Source: Panulirus ornatus (lineage: Eukaryota; Arthropoda; Malacostraca; Decapoda; Palinuridae). From it: DNA of 64,000 nucleotides. The notes beneath the pieces are model-generated. The model did not search any database and was not told the DNA's origin. It saw only the letters and a list, made by a program, of their open reading frames with translations. Location: positions 2,900,114 through 2,964,113 of the forward strand of contig NC_092249.1 of NCBI RefSeq assembly GCF_036320965.1, in the 5' to 3' direction. Positions 1-10,317 of this stretch are shown here, in pieces. A program made the translations under genes and the position numbers. The stretch's first letter is position 1, and each line of letters starts with the position of its first letter.

Positions 1-858
1 TAAGGGGTTGGTCTTACCCCCCCAAGAAGAAAACCTCCAAGGATTCTCGTTCGTCTTCCCTCCAAAAATAAATAAAAGACTCCTACAACGGGAGGTGATC
101 CCCCCTTTCCCCGTTTTCCTTTAATCTGCGTCCAAGATGGCGTCTTACCTTAAATATGCCTTGGAGGCAAATGGATCTTTTACCCATTAACTCCTACGCA
201 TCCCTGTGAGCTATGGCCTCTTCTCCAAGTGTATAATGGAGGAAGTAAATACACGGAATGAGTGAATAATGTCAGGATGTAACGGAGAGATGATGAGAAA
301 TAACGAGGAATAATGAAGGGAGAGAAAAGCATACATATTTCTCTCTCTCTCTCTCTCTCTTTTATCAGGTGCTCATCTGCCGCTGTGATGCACACTCCGC
401 GTCGTCTGCTGGTCACGGTGGGCGACATTCGAAACTTCCATTTTTTTTTTATATACTCTCTCAAATTCAGACATTACGTTTTCTTTTTCGTCAATAATTG
501 GTTTTATCAACGGGTCAACTTTCACTGTTTAAACGTGGTTTCTCTACCAACTTCGCTCATAATGACGTAATAATAGTGCTTTTCTCAGTCCTGCTGTGTT
601 GAAGAGTTGTGGGAGCTGGTGGCACATGATGGAGAAGTGTTGGAGGAAGAGGTGGGGGAAATGGCTGGGGTTGGTAGGAGCCATGGGAGAGGGGTGGTGG
701 CTGGAGAAAAAGGATAGGAGTGGTGGTGGGGGGGGGGGGATGTTGCAGTGGTAGAGGAAAGTTTTGGGGATGGGTGGAGAAAGGGTAAAGTAGCGGTGTA
801 TTTATGTTAGCTGAGACGGTAAGGGTAACTGATGCCCTTTGCAAGGCCATCCCATTAA
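1..858. other. unique sequence, no gene seen
   Basis: No gene is recognisable. A short CT run lies at about 340-360, a T run near 440-449, and a G/A-rich low-complexity stretch at about 595-800 includes a G run near 729-738. Open frames here are short and compositionally biased. Confidence 0.6.

Positions 859-939
<81 letters not shown>
859..939. repeat. compound (CT)n-(AT)n microsatellite
   Basis: An uninterrupted CT run to about 893 changes directly into an AT run to 939. The AT part is the tail side of the minus-strand SINE that begins at 942. Confidence 0.95.
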
Positions 940-941
<2 letters not shown>

Positions 942-943
<2 letters not shown>

Positions 944-1107
944 CTAGCCTGAGCCAGGTACCCTTTTCATCGACCAACCCTAAGGGTGGATGAACAGCTG
1001 GATTGACTGTGGACCGACTGCCGCAACCAGGATTCGAGCCCTATGCGCTCGACTCTGGATGGCCCGTGAATATGTCACGGTCAGGAACATTTAACCACTA
1101 CATATCA
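942..1107 (-). mobile_element. tRNA-derived SINE with box A and box B
   Basis: Read on the minus strand, this has a tRNA-like head. A box A-like TAGTGGTTAA lies at 1100-1091 and a box B GGCTCGAATCC at 1040-1030, about 50 nt apart as in tRNA-type RNA polymerase III promoters. Between them is an anticodon-arm-like hairpin (CCGTGA/TCACGG, 1080-1064). About 90 nt of non-tRNA body follows, and then the element runs straight into (AT)n at 939-894. That head-body-simple tail order is the usual layout of a tRNA-derived SINE. The source tRNA cannot be fixed; the box A form resembles Glu/Asp/Val-type tRNAs. No target-site duplication is visible because the 3' side is simple repeat. A solitary decayed tRNA pseudogene is the alternative. 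Confidence 0.65.
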
Positions 1108-1869
1108 GTCTACAATCAATCATTAAATCTCAGTTCTTTAAAGAAAGAAAAAACTACCACAAATATCCCTTAAAAATCCCTAAAAGATGAGCGATATGAA
1201 ATTTCCATGAACATACCTTTAAAAAATAATATATTTCAATGTAATTCGTGGCCATATTACAAACTATCACCTTATACCTGCATGAATCAAAGACCCCTGG
1301 TTCGATACTCCCTGCTGAATCAAACACAACGAGTCCTGAAATATAGATCCGAGTGATTCAAACATTTGTACCCTCAAATAATCGAAAGGTAAAACTCATT
1401 TTTTCTTTGGAGAAGGACGTCAAGTCTGGGCCAAACCGGCCGGGAAAATTCCGCTAATCATTTCTGTCATTCTTGGGATTTTTCCAGCCGAATCCTTCTT
1501 CCTTCGTAGGATTTCCACTTTATAGGAAATCGATCCCCCCCTGGGGGACGTTTGGGGGGGGGAGGGGAGGAGGAGCGTGGGGGGGTGACGTTTGGGGGGG
1601 TGTGGATAATCCAGGTCAGGACGCGGTCAGGATCGCTGGCGTAGGATCCCTTCACATCCTCACTCCTGCACAGGATAGAGGACATCCTGACCCCCCCCCT
1701 CCCCCCATTCCCCCTTTAAGGATGGCAGGTCACGCACTCCAGCGCATCTGAGGGGTGACGACTGTCCTGTCATGTTTACATTCTACAGTTACGTCCGCCA
1801 CACTGATGTCTAATTGTGGTCTGGAGTCAACCACTGTATGGCCAACAGCACAAAATTTACTCTCTACAA
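1108..1869. other. unique sequence with G/C runs, no gene seen
   Basis: No coding or RNA gene is recognisable. Runs of G at about 1553-1605 and of C at about 1691-1711 create short biased frames on both strands. Confidence 0.6.
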
Positions 1870-2212
1870 TTACATCATTTACACTCTAATTCATTCACAT
1901 TCATTTACACTCTAATTCATTTCCATTCATCGACACACTAATCTATTTCCATTCATTGACAAACTAATCTATTTCCATTCGTTGAAAGACTAATCTATTT
2001 ACGTTGATTGACACACTAATCTATTTCCATTCATTGACACACTAATGTATTACATTCATTTACACTCTATTTACATTCATTGACACACTAATCTATTTCA
2101 ATTCACTGACACACTTATCTATTACATTCATTTACACTCTATTTACATTCATTGACACACTAATCTATTTACATTCACTGATTAATCTATTTACATTCAT
2201 TGACACACTCGG
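1870..2212. repeat. degenerate ~27-28 bp minisatellite
   Basis: Units of the type ACTAATCTATTTCCATTCA followed by a TTGACAC end repeat about a dozen times with substitutions and short indels. The array is A/T-rich and has no coding potential. Confidence 0.85.
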
Positions 2213-2541
2213 ATATACCTCACTGTCGCCTTCAAATTCAGTTGTCATATAGTTTTGAAGCACTACAATCTACTGCATAAATCTTGATATGAACGTCCAG
2301 ACTCAACCAACACACGTCAGGTCAAAGGGTAAGCCACTATACAGTTCCCAATACGATATATAATCTGATATACTTCCTATAGTATATCAGGCGCTTCCTA
2401 AGCAAAGCTTTGACCATCGTATATCATCTTATGAACCTTAGTTCTACCCCACCTTGGCGTATACTTGATACCACACACCACATACACACACACACACGTT
2501 TACCTTCCACTTTCCAATACACAGGAGACGTATAACTGACC

Positions 2542-2559
2542 TGTGCCAGTTATGGCACA
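2542..2559. other. perfect 7-bp stem hairpin
   Basis: TGTGCCA and TGGCACA flank a GTTA loop. It lies only 21 bases before a longer hairpin with a related GTGCCA core. Confidence 0.7.
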
Positions 2560-2579
2560 CTAGAAAACGGGGTGTCATT

Positions 2580-2618
2580 GATAAGAGCCCGTGCCAGGCT
2601 GGCTGGCACGGGCTTATC
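2580..2618. other. 16-bp stem hairpin with 2-nt bulge
   Basis: The left arm GATAAG plus CCCGTGCCAG pairs fully with CTGGCACGGG plus CTTATC around a short GCTGG loop. The only defect is an AG bulge in the left arm. The stem is G/C-rich. Function is unknown: it could be a decayed terminal repeat or a small structured RNA. Confidence 0.7.
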
Positions 2619-4304
2619 CCAACACAAGAGTCAGATAACAGGACCACAGAAAGATAAAGTGATACGAAAGGTATACTCTAAGTTGTCTTTGCTTCACAGA
2701 CAAATGAAACTAATACTTTGTCTTTGCTTCACAGACATATTTAAGTTCGCCCCTACTTCCACATTTGGTACGACATCAAACTGAACTGTTGTTCGCCCTG
2801 ACAGATCTAAATGTTCCAGGCTGTGGCCACCAGACTTTCCATATCCAGGCGTCCTAATCCATCCAATACGTTCTGTCGGTTGCTACACCATTGAGCCCTG
2901 CAATTTCTCTGCACGCTGGCGCCGTTGCGCTTGCAATATTTGCCGGAAGTACAATGAAGAGCTCGGAGCCTGGGATGTGTGTGTACATTATTGTCTCGTT
3001 GTATTTAACATGGCCCACGTGTTTCCATGTGCTTCGCTGGAACAATTCACTAGTGTGTTATGAGCGCCAAGCCTTCCAGGATTTTCCATGTGTGTATATT
3101 ATGTCTCTCCCGTTTGCGCTCCAGAGAGTCGAGTCCAAATGATTACAGCGGCTCGAAGTAGTAGTAGTAGTAGCTGTGACTGCGAACCCTCGCTGTATAT
3201 TTCCCCAACGAGAGTGAGTCGCACCCGCCCCCCCGTTTTCTTTTTGGAAAAAGAAAAAATAATGGGGGACGGCGTCAAGCGAGGGGACTGTCGCATCGAC
3301 AGCTCATCGAAGGGTCTTGTACTCTCGCGAGAACGACATGCAAATAAGACGCTTCAGGGAAGAAACAACACGAAGGCATATAAACACCCCCCCTGAAGGA
3401 GGTACATAAGGCAACGCGATAGCTGACACAAGGACTGTAATCCTGGGCGTCGACAGTGTTATCCTTGAGGACGCCAGACGACACTTAGCAGCGGACAGTC
3501 GCGTCCAAGAAACCGGGAGAGAGCGACCCACGACACGGAACACCGTTCCTACACTTCCTTCCAGACTCCTTGGGTGAAGCCCGGGCCATCCATCAAGATA
3601 CACAAAGAAGAGCTCTTAGCCTCCTACGCCCAGCTCACATACTCTCCTCCTCCTCCTCCTTCTCTGTCCAAAACCGCCACACGTTACCACTACATCACGA
3701 CTCAAGCTGGAGTATATATATGGAGCTATAAGCCCCCGTATAACGCTAAGCTTTCGTCCAAGCTGCTGAAGGAACAAGGAGCTGAAGATGATGTATCTAT
3801 CTCCAACGAATGTGATAAACATAACCACAAACTCTCTCTCCTTGTTATTCATGGGACGCCTCTCGTAAAAGCGAGATGAAATCCAGACATCTATTTTCCA
3901 TGATATATATATAAAATTATCTCACTTGGAAACAAATATCGACTAACATTACTCACAAACCACAAAGGGTCAAGCACAATATCATAACCCCATCGTTCCA
4001 AATTACCTCTCAGAACGAGGCATAAATTATTAACCACCCCTAATCACTCCAGCCCATCACTCATGGCAAAGAATGATTCACTCATGCCAAGCGGTGGTCT
4101 ACACAACACCATTATGCTTGCACAAGCTCTCACGTAGAGGAACAAACAAGTTCGAAACCTCTCCTCAAGTCACCTAAACCTCCATGGGTTGTGTCAAGTA
4201 ACAGCCAGAGGCGGTGGCGTGGTTGTGTGTGTGTGGTCACCACGTGAGCTGGCAAGGGCGGGTGAGTGAGGTCGTGGGAGGTGGGGAGGGAGGCGTGGGC
4301 TCGA

Positions 4305-4306
<2 letters not shown>
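2619..4306. other. unique sequence, no gene seen
   Basis: Mixed-composition sequence with several overlapping short open frames (for example about 3088-3396 and 3574-3879 on plus). None shows a recognisable domain, a consistent reading frame or a plausible exon structure. A CTC/TCC triplet run sits near 3642-3663. Confidence 0.55.

Positions 4307-4373
<67 letters not shown>
4307..4373. repeat. (GA)n microsatellite
   Basis: Pure GA dinucleotide run of about 66 bp. It opens biased frames (RERERE or SLSLSL) that are not genes. Confidence 0.98.
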
Positions 4374-4375
<2 letters not shown>

Positions 4376-4821
4376 CGGGTCATGACACCAACATTCCAAA
4401 GGGTAGACTGGCTGCCGGGCCCCCGGCAAAGACCCCCCCAGATTACCCAGACACACCCCCCCCCCCCCCACCAACAACTCACCACCCCATGGCCAACCCT
4501 AACGACCCATCCAAACCATCAACCCAGGCAAAAGGCTTTCACACCGGTTCACGTCTCTCTCTCTCTCCACCACACAACATCTGGACAACTTCTAGCCCTC
4601 GAGTGACCATTTAAGATGCCCCCCCCCCCCCCTCCACTTACCCCTGAGGGAGGTAGATAGTGCTATCCCATACACCAGTAAGGGGGGGAGGGAGAGGTTC
4701 AGTATACCGAGGCCACACTAACCCTCCTCCATAACATTCTCTTGTGACCCACAAACTTCGACTGAAATGGTTTGGGTACTCCGTCGTCCACGCCCCGGAC
4801 ATTCCTACTGTGTCTACTTAG
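4374..4821. other. unique sequence with poly(C) runs
   Basis: No gene seen. Runs of C near 4456-4468 and 4620-4632, and a short CT run near 4555-4567. Confidence 0.6.

Positions 4822-4855
<34 letters not shown>
4822..4855. repeat. (AT)n microsatellite
   Basis: Pure TA run of about 33 bp. Confidence 0.95.
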
Positions 4856-4858
<3 letters not shown>

Positions 4859-4875
4859 CCAAGCCACACCCCCAT

Positions 4876-5094
4876 AGAATCTATAAGAGACTTGTAGGAA
4901 CACCAGGTCTATCGCCTATACATACTTCTAACTCAATGTCAATTTCAAAAAATCTATGAGAGACTTGTAGGAACACCAGGGCTTTGCCTATACATAGTTC
5001 TAACTCAATGTCAATTTCAAAAAATCTATGAGAGACTTGTAGGAACACCAGGTCTATCGCCTATACATACTTCTAACTCAATGTCAATTTCAAA
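4876..5094. repeat. three-copy ~72-bp tandem repeat
   Basis: Three head-to-tail copies contain AGAGACTTGTAGGAACACCA and end in AACTCAATGTCAATTTCAAA. Copies 1 and 3 are nearly identical, while copy 2 has a few changes. The array ends in an A run and a G run at about 5090-5107. Confidence 0.9.
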
Positions 5095-5107
5095 AAAAAA
5101 AAGGGGG

Positions 5108-5435
5108 GGAGAGGGAGAGCTTCGATACGGTGTTTGCATTAGAGTAACACTACACTCACTTGACTTCATAACTACAAGCATTTACTATCAATATTACGGA
5201 CCAGTCTGCTAAGGTTCACGGACCAAAATCTTAAAGGGACAAACGAACCCACTTTACGAAGACCCTGAACCACGAACCATCCTTGCAAGGACGCTGGTCC
5301 ACGACCCAGAGCGTCAAACCCCCAACCCCGTTGTAGCAGGAGCCAATCTACTTTCCAACGAAGTCTCAGAGATCCACTTACCCCCAGGCCGTATGTATAC
5401 CTTGGTGCCGCCCTACCTGCAGGACCCCAGTATAA
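5108..5435. other. unique sequence, no gene seen
   Basis: No recognisable gene or RNA. A minus-strand frame across this stretch owes its length to the adjacent G/C-rich repeat. Confidence 0.55.
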
Positions 5436-5585
5436 CCGGGGGGGAGGTCGGTCTCGCCAGATACCGGTCGTTGTACCGGGGGTGTCTCGCCAGACACCGG
5501 CCGTTGTACCGGGGGGCTCGCCTTTCACCGGTCGTTGTACCGGGGGTGTCTCGCCAGACACCGGTCGCTGTACCGGGGGGGCCGC
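5436..5585. repeat. ~36-bp G/C-rich minisatellite with internal inverted repeats
   Basis: About four units combine GTCTCGCCAGACACCGG with TCGTTGTACCGGGGG. ACCGGT/GTACCGG segments and GTCTCGCCAGAC (GTCT/AGAC arms) let each unit fold back on itself. Confidence 0.85.
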
Positions 5586-5678
5586 GCCTTTCAAAAGACA
5601 CCACACCAGACCGTTATAACGAGGGGGGGGGGGGCATCATACCCCCCACTCCCTCACTCTCCCTCACTCCCTCACTCA

Positions 5679-5679
<1 letters not shown>

Positions 5680-5759
<80 letters not shown>
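5680..5759. repeat. (CT)n microsatellite
   Basis: Nearly pure CT run of about 77 bp, preceded by related CTCACTCC units from about 5645. Confidence 0.97.
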
Positions 5760-5761
<2 letters not shown>

Positions 5762-5902
5762 AACAATTGATGTATCGGATATAGTTTTTTGAAATATCAG
5801 GGGAAAAAACCTGTTTATTATCCCAAAAGGGTATTAGTTTAGTCGGTAAACAGAACAGTTACCGTACAGTGAAAATATATGTGTTTAATAATGCATCCAA
5901 TA

Positions 5903-5906
<4 letters not shown>

Positions 5907-5946
<40 letters not shown>
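5907..5946. repeat. (TA)n microsatellite, left flank of the LINE insertion
   Basis: Pure TA run immediately next to the inverted 5' part of the LINE. The matching (TA)n at the far end of the element (7047-7086) may be the other half of a simple-repeat target site. Confidence 0.9.
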
Positions 5947-5950
<4 letters not shown>

Positions 5951-6384
5951 CTCGACTTCCACACATTTTTCAAGGCTCCCAAAATTTTCGCCCCCTCCCC
6001 CACCCTATGATCCACTTCCGCTTCCATGGTTCCATCCGCTGACAGATCCACTCCCAGATATCTAAAACACTTCACTTCCTCCAGTTTTTCTCCATTCAAA
6101 CTCACCTCCCAATTGACTTGACCCTCAACCCTACTGTACCTAATAACCTTGCTCTTATTCACATTTACTCTTAACTTTCTTCTTCCACACACTTTACCAA
6201 ACTCCGTCACCAGCTTCTGCAGTTTCTCACATGAATCCGCCACCAGCGCTGTATCATCAGCGAACAACAACTGACTCACTTCCCAAGCTCTCTCATCCCC
6301 AACAGACTTCATACTTGCCCCTCTTTCCAAGACTCTTGCATTTACCTCCCTAACAACCCCATCCATAAACAAATTAAACAACCA
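5947..6384 (-). pseudogene. LINE reverse transcriptase core fragment, inverted
   Basis: On the minus strand an open frame of about 145 residues runs from 6384 to 5947. In intact elements this part of the RT copies element RNA into DNA at the target site. Counting from the TTG codon at 6381-6379, the catalytic FADD box is at residues 40-43, in a QLLFADDTALVAD context. The NVNKSKV block is near residues 73-79 and the FRYLGVDLS block is at about 106-114. These are the palm and following RT motifs in normal order. The fragment starts at WLFNLF (TGG at 6384-6382) directly after a stop codon (TAA at 6387-6385) that belongs to the other piece read backwards. It ends at KSRT, where the frame runs into (TA)n and translates as YIYIYI. 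The N-terminal endonuclease and first RT motifs are absent. It is not functional: it is incomplete and has no natural start. Confidence 0.9.
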
Positions 6385-6837
6385 TTATCCCGGAAAGCAA
6401 AAATGGGTATGTTTGAAGGAATAGTAGTTCCAACAATGTTGTATGGTTGCGAGGCGTGGGCTATGGATAGAGTTGTGCGCAGGAGGATGGATGTGCTGGA
6501 AATGAGATGTTTGAGGACAATGTGTGGTGTGAGGTGGTTTGATCGAGTAAGTAACGTAAGGGTAAGAGAGATGTGTGGAAATAAAAAGAGCGTGGTTGAG
6601 AGAGCAGAAGAGGGTGTTTTGAAATGGTTTGGGCACATGGAGAGAATGAGTGAGGAAAGATTGACCAAGAGGATATATGTGTCGGAGGTGGAGGGAACGA
6701 GGAGAAGAGGGAGACCAAATTGGAGGTGGAAAGATGGAGTGAAAAGGATTTTGTGTGATCGGGGCCTGAACATGCAGGAGGGTGAAAGGAGGGCAAGGAA
6801 TAGAGTGAATTGGAGCGATGTGGTATACAGGGGTTGA
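6385..6837 (+). pseudogene. LINE ORF C-terminal fragment
   Basis: The plus-strand frame runs from LSRKAKMG (6385) to a TGA at 6835-6837, about 150 residues. It carries the segment that follows the RT thumb in many LINEs: LYGCEAWAM (about residues 13-21 from the ATG at 6403), an MRCLRTMCGV stretch, DRVSNVRVREM, LKWFGHMERM (about 73-82) and a GRPNWRWKDGV block (about 103-113). No CCHC zinc knuckle is evident. The frame is intact to its stop, so the copy may be fairly young. It pairs with the inverted RT core on its left and continues into the 3' UTR. The ATG at 6403 is an internal methionine, not a genuine start. Confidence 0.88.
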
Positions 6838-7028
6838 CGTGCTGTCAGTGGATTGAATCAAGGCATGTGAAGCGTCCGGGGTAAACCATGGAAAGCTGTG
6901 TAGGTATGTATATTTGCGTGTGTGGACGTGTGTATATACATGTGTATGGGGGTGGGTTGGGCCATTTCTTTCGTCTGTTTCCTTGCGCTACCTCGCAAAC
7001 GCGGGAGACAGCGACAAAGTATAAAAAA

Positions 7029-7046
<18 letters not shown>
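6838..7046 (+). mobile_element. LINE 3' UTR and poly(A) tail
   Basis: After the stop codon, a GT/TA-rich UTR leads to a conserved end containing CGCTACCTCGC, AAAC, GCGGGAGACAG and CGACAAAGTATA, then 24 A residues. CCTCGC and GCGGG can pair (one G.T) around a four-base loop. The same end occurs in reverse at 18185-18240, which shows it is the mobile element's 3' terminus and not local sequence. Confidence 0.85.
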
Positions 7047-7118
<72 letters not shown>

Positions 7119-7187
7119 CATAGATAGACAGACAAAGAGATAGATAGATAGATAGATAGATAGATGGATAGATAGGTAGATAGATAA
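7047..7187. repeat. (TA)n then (GATA)n microsatellite
   Basis: A TA run to 7086 changes into GATA units to about 7187 with a few variants. It starts exactly where the LINE poly(A) tail ends. Confidence 0.95.
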
Positions 7188-7499
7188 GAGGAATGATTTA
7201 CCACTCCTTGTTCTCTTTGTTCATATAAATCATTCAATAACCTTCTGTGGACCTTTTCCTTCTCATATAGTACAGTAATTATACCTTTTGCTTACATAAA
7301 CAGTTTACTCGTATGAAAGGTTTATTAGAGGGGGGAAAAATAATCCCTCAAGTTTTTTTTTGACGGTGTTTTGGGGACATGGTTTTCTTCCCTTGGCTTT
7401 AGCTTAGAGTGAACGTGTCGGCCAGATGACCCGTGGGTCACAAGGGGGTCACGGAGGCATGACGCAGGCGCCTGCTTGCCCATCCCATAAAGTGATTGG

Positions 7500-7500
<1 letters not shown>
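7188..7500. other. unique sequence, no gene seen
   Basis: No gene or RNA is recognisable. Short homopolymer runs of A, G and T only. Confidence 0.55.

Positions 7501-7549
<49 letters not shown>
7500..7549. repeat. (GT)n microsatellite
   Basis: Pure TG run of about 48 bp. Confidence 0.97.
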
Positions 7550-7550
<1 letters not shown>

Positions 7551-7634
7551 GTCTCTCTGTGTCGTGACGCGGACCTGCCTTCGCTTGAGCACCAGCGACG
7601 TTGTTTTCAGAATGACGGAGGCTGACTAGGTAAG

Positions 7635-7636
<2 letters not shown>

Positions 7637-7713
<77 letters not shown>
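7637..7713. repeat. (GA)n microsatellite
   Basis: Pure GA run of about 76 bp. Confidence 0.97.
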
Positions 7714-7715
<2 letters not shown>

Positions 7716-8285
7716 AACACGATGACGCACAAAAATCATGGTGATATGCCCCTTTTTGTTTCATATAAGAGAGAGAGAGACAGAGACTCTCTCTATATAT
7801 ACATTACCCTTAGAGAGACTTTTGTCTATACACACATAGAGAGATGTTGTCTGTGTTCACTTAGAGACTCTGTCTCTTTACACTTAAAAAAATCTATATT
7901 TGTAAAGTTAGAGAGACTTTGTCTCTACACTTACACTCCATACACTTATACTTTATCTACGTACACTTAAGAGAGTCGTTGTCTATGTACATTTGAGAGA
8001 GAGCCAAGGTTTCTTGCGCTAAATCCACTCGACTCATGGCACTGAGTTACCTAGGAGAACACAGACGGTGAATTACGGTAAAATTGTGGGCCAGTCAAAA
8101 AATCCAGCGATTTTAGATTTTCTCCCATTCCCTGACATGAATTTCAAATACAACACACGTAGAATTTTTTTTTTCACCAGAATTCCTTGATTACGAAGTC
8201 CAGGGCTGTCTATGTCCTTTCTTTGGCCCCGTGAGCATGACTTGGCGGTGCGACCCGATGGTACGACAGACTGACGCTTGGGTAT
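7714..8285. other. unique sequence with GAGAGACT/TACACTTA repeats
   Basis: A loose repeat of AGAGACTnTGTCT plus ACACTTA-like segments runs from about 7770 to 8000, apparently a decayed mixture of GA and TACA units. No gene seen. Confidence 0.55.
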
Positions 8286-8289
8286 GGCT

Positions 8290-8309
8290 TGACCTTTGAC
8301 CTTTGACCT
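8290..8309 (-). promoter_or_regulatory. three AGGTCA half-sites spaced as overlapping DR1
   Basis: TGACCT occurs at 8290-8295, 8297-8302 and 8304-8309. On the minus strand this is AGGTCA-A-AGGTCA-A-AGGTCA. The spacing matches DR1 elements bound by RXR/USP- and HNF4-type nuclear receptors. It lies just upstream of a 21-bp satellite locus. Regulatory function is not shown; it may be inherited transposon sequence. Confidence 0.4.
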
Positions 8310-8345
8310 CGACCTGATCTTTTCAAGTGTTACGTCAAAGGTCGG

Positions 8346-8486
8346 GGTCATAATACTCAAGGGTCGTACCCTCGTGCTCAAGGGTCGTACCGTCGTGCTC
8401 AAGGGTCGTCCCGTCGTGTTCAAGGGTCGTACCGTCGTGCTCAAGGGTCGTACCGTCGTGCTCAAGGGTCGTACCGTCGTGCCCAT
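8346..8486 (+). repeat. 21-bp minisatellite, locus 1 of 7
   Basis: About seven units built on CGTACCGTCGTGCTCAAG. The period is divisible by three and the unit lacks stop codons, so long frames appear on both strands without being genes. Confidence 0.93.
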
Positions 8487-8924
8487 GGGATTAAAGTCAA
8501 ATACAAATTCCCATGACAACAAAACCCCTTTGCATTCCTCAAAAGCAAAACGAGTTGCGTACATTGCCTATAAACTGCTTTAATAACACATCCCAAACAG
8601 ACCCATCTAAACACCCATCTTCCTAATACATATGAACACTGAATACAACCTCTACAAACTACTTGATTGCTGAATAGGTTGTTTGCGATGGTTAGAGAGA
8701 CCAGACACTTACCAAGGAATGTCGGTGGCATTATAAAGACATACATCTATTTTCAAAGACATAGATCTGTAAATCTATCGTAGAGTTACGTGAGGAACAA
8801 ATGCTGATTTAAAAAGAAATATTCATGTAGTGTGTGATTAAAAGTATCGATGGAACTGATTTTAATTATGTATATTTTCATTCGTCTTTGACTGTAAGGG
8901 GTATATGAAATATTCACTAAATCC
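8487..8924. other. unique sequence, no gene seen
   Basis: Mixed, mildly A/T-rich sequence. No gene, RNA or repeat recognised. Confidence 0.55.
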
Positions 8925-9295
8925 TGTATGATAATCTACCTATAACTCCCTTCCCATCCTGTACGATAATCGACCTATAACTCACCCCCATCCAGTACCA
9001 TAATCGACCTATAATTCACCCCCACCCAGTATGATAATCTATATACAACTCACCCCCACCCAGTATGATAATCTATATACAACTCACCCCCACCCAGTAT
9101 GATAATCTATATACAACTCACCCCCACCCAGTATGATAATCTATATACAACTCACCCCCACCCAGTATGATAATCTATATACAACTCACCCCCACCTAGT
9201 ATGATAATCAACCTATAACTCCTCCCGTATGATAATTAATCTACCTACAACTCACCCCCCCCATCCAGTATGATAATCGACCTACAACCCCCCAC
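8925..9295. repeat. 34-bp minisatellite
   Basis: Units of CACCCAGTATGATAATCTAT plus ATACAACTCACCCC. The central copies (about 9025-9190) are nearly identical, while both edges have diverged and varied in length, as expected for homogenisation from the middle. Confidence 0.92.
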
Positions 9296-9411
9296 CCACC
9301 TTAACTTCCATCATCCAACAACCACAGACTAACAACGTCTCTGTCATTATGTGACGCCAACTAAAAACCATCTGTTGTGATCACGTTTTTAAACTTTTGC
9401 ATTGTTAAGCA

Positions 9412-9489
<78 letters not shown>
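9412..9489. repeat. (CA)n microsatellite
   Basis: Pure CA run of about 76 bp. Confidence 0.97.
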
Positions 9490-9492
<3 letters not shown>

Positions 9493-9780
9493 TGGCTGCG
9501 TCCAAAGTGACAAAAAAAAAGAGCATATTAACTATATAATTGGCCTCAGTCAGAGCCTCATCCTAATGACATTAATGCCGCCTCAACCCACTCTAACCCC
9601 CCCCCCCCCCCTTTGTCTCCCCAACTTTAAGACAACTAAAAACACTAAATGAATAAATGAATTAATGAATTAATTAATCTGAATAGATACACATCTCTCG
9701 GAGCGACGAGAGAACTACGGGTTTAGCACTTCCTGAAGACGAGATCTTGTATGACATACATGTTCAACTCGCGAGGCATG

Positions 9781-9782
<2 letters not shown>
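9490..9782. other. unique sequence, no gene seen
   Basis: Contains a C run at about 9598-9611 and a short AATGAATTAATT repeat near 9650-9680. No gene seen. Confidence 0.55.
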
Positions 9783-9849
<67 letters not shown>

Positions 9850-9899
9850 GTTGTTAAAGCCAGCAGACCACCTCGCTCGGACCTTATGGGGGTCTGTGT

Positions 9900-9960
<61 letters not shown>
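9783..9960. repeat. left arm of large inverted repeat: (CT)n - 56-mer - (CT)n
   Basis: Two CT runs (9783-9846 and 9904-9960) flank a 56-bp segment at 9847-9903 that starts GTGGTTGTTAAAGCCAGCAG. That segment is the exact reverse complement of 10265-10320. Confidence 0.93.
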
Positions 9961-9961
<1 letters not shown>

Positions 9962-10092
9962 GTGGTTCTGCTGCTGCTGGGGGGGGGGGGGGGGAGGCGA
10001 GCCATAACCCAACTTCTCCTTCCCGCTCTATTCGCAACAATGGCCAATGGCAAATCAATATGGCCCTTCTGATTTACCAGCGAGTCAGGAAG

Positions 10093-10153
<61 letters not shown>

Positions 10154-10202
10154 ACACAGACCCCATAGGGTCCGAGCGAGGTGGTCTGCTGACCTTAACA
10201 AC

Positions 10203-10267
<65 letters not shown>

Positions 10268-10317
10268 ACACAGACCCCCATAAGGTCCGAGCGAGGTGGT
10301 CTGCTGGCTTTAACAAC

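Larger units (their letters stand above)
5947..7046. mobile_element. LINE retrotransposon copy with 5' inversion and poly(A) tail
   Basis: A 5'-truncated non-LTR retrotransposon in two oppositely oriented pieces. The right piece (6385-7046, plus strand) encodes the C-terminal region, then about 185 nt of 3' UTR, then a 24-nt A run at 7023-7046. The left piece (6384-5947, minus strand) encodes the upstream RT core. Its 3'-most codon (ancestral KSRT) lies at the outer edge at 5947, while its 5'-most part (WLFNLFMDG) touches the junction at 6384/6385, where the plus piece starts with LSRKAKMG. Read together, KSRT and LSRKAKMG look contiguous in the parent protein. This is the geometry expected from twin priming during target-primed reverse transcription. 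(TA)n flanks both ends, so a target-site duplication cannot be separated from simple repeat. The clade is not assigned; the C-terminal style is common in RTE-like and related LINEs. Confidence 0.88.
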
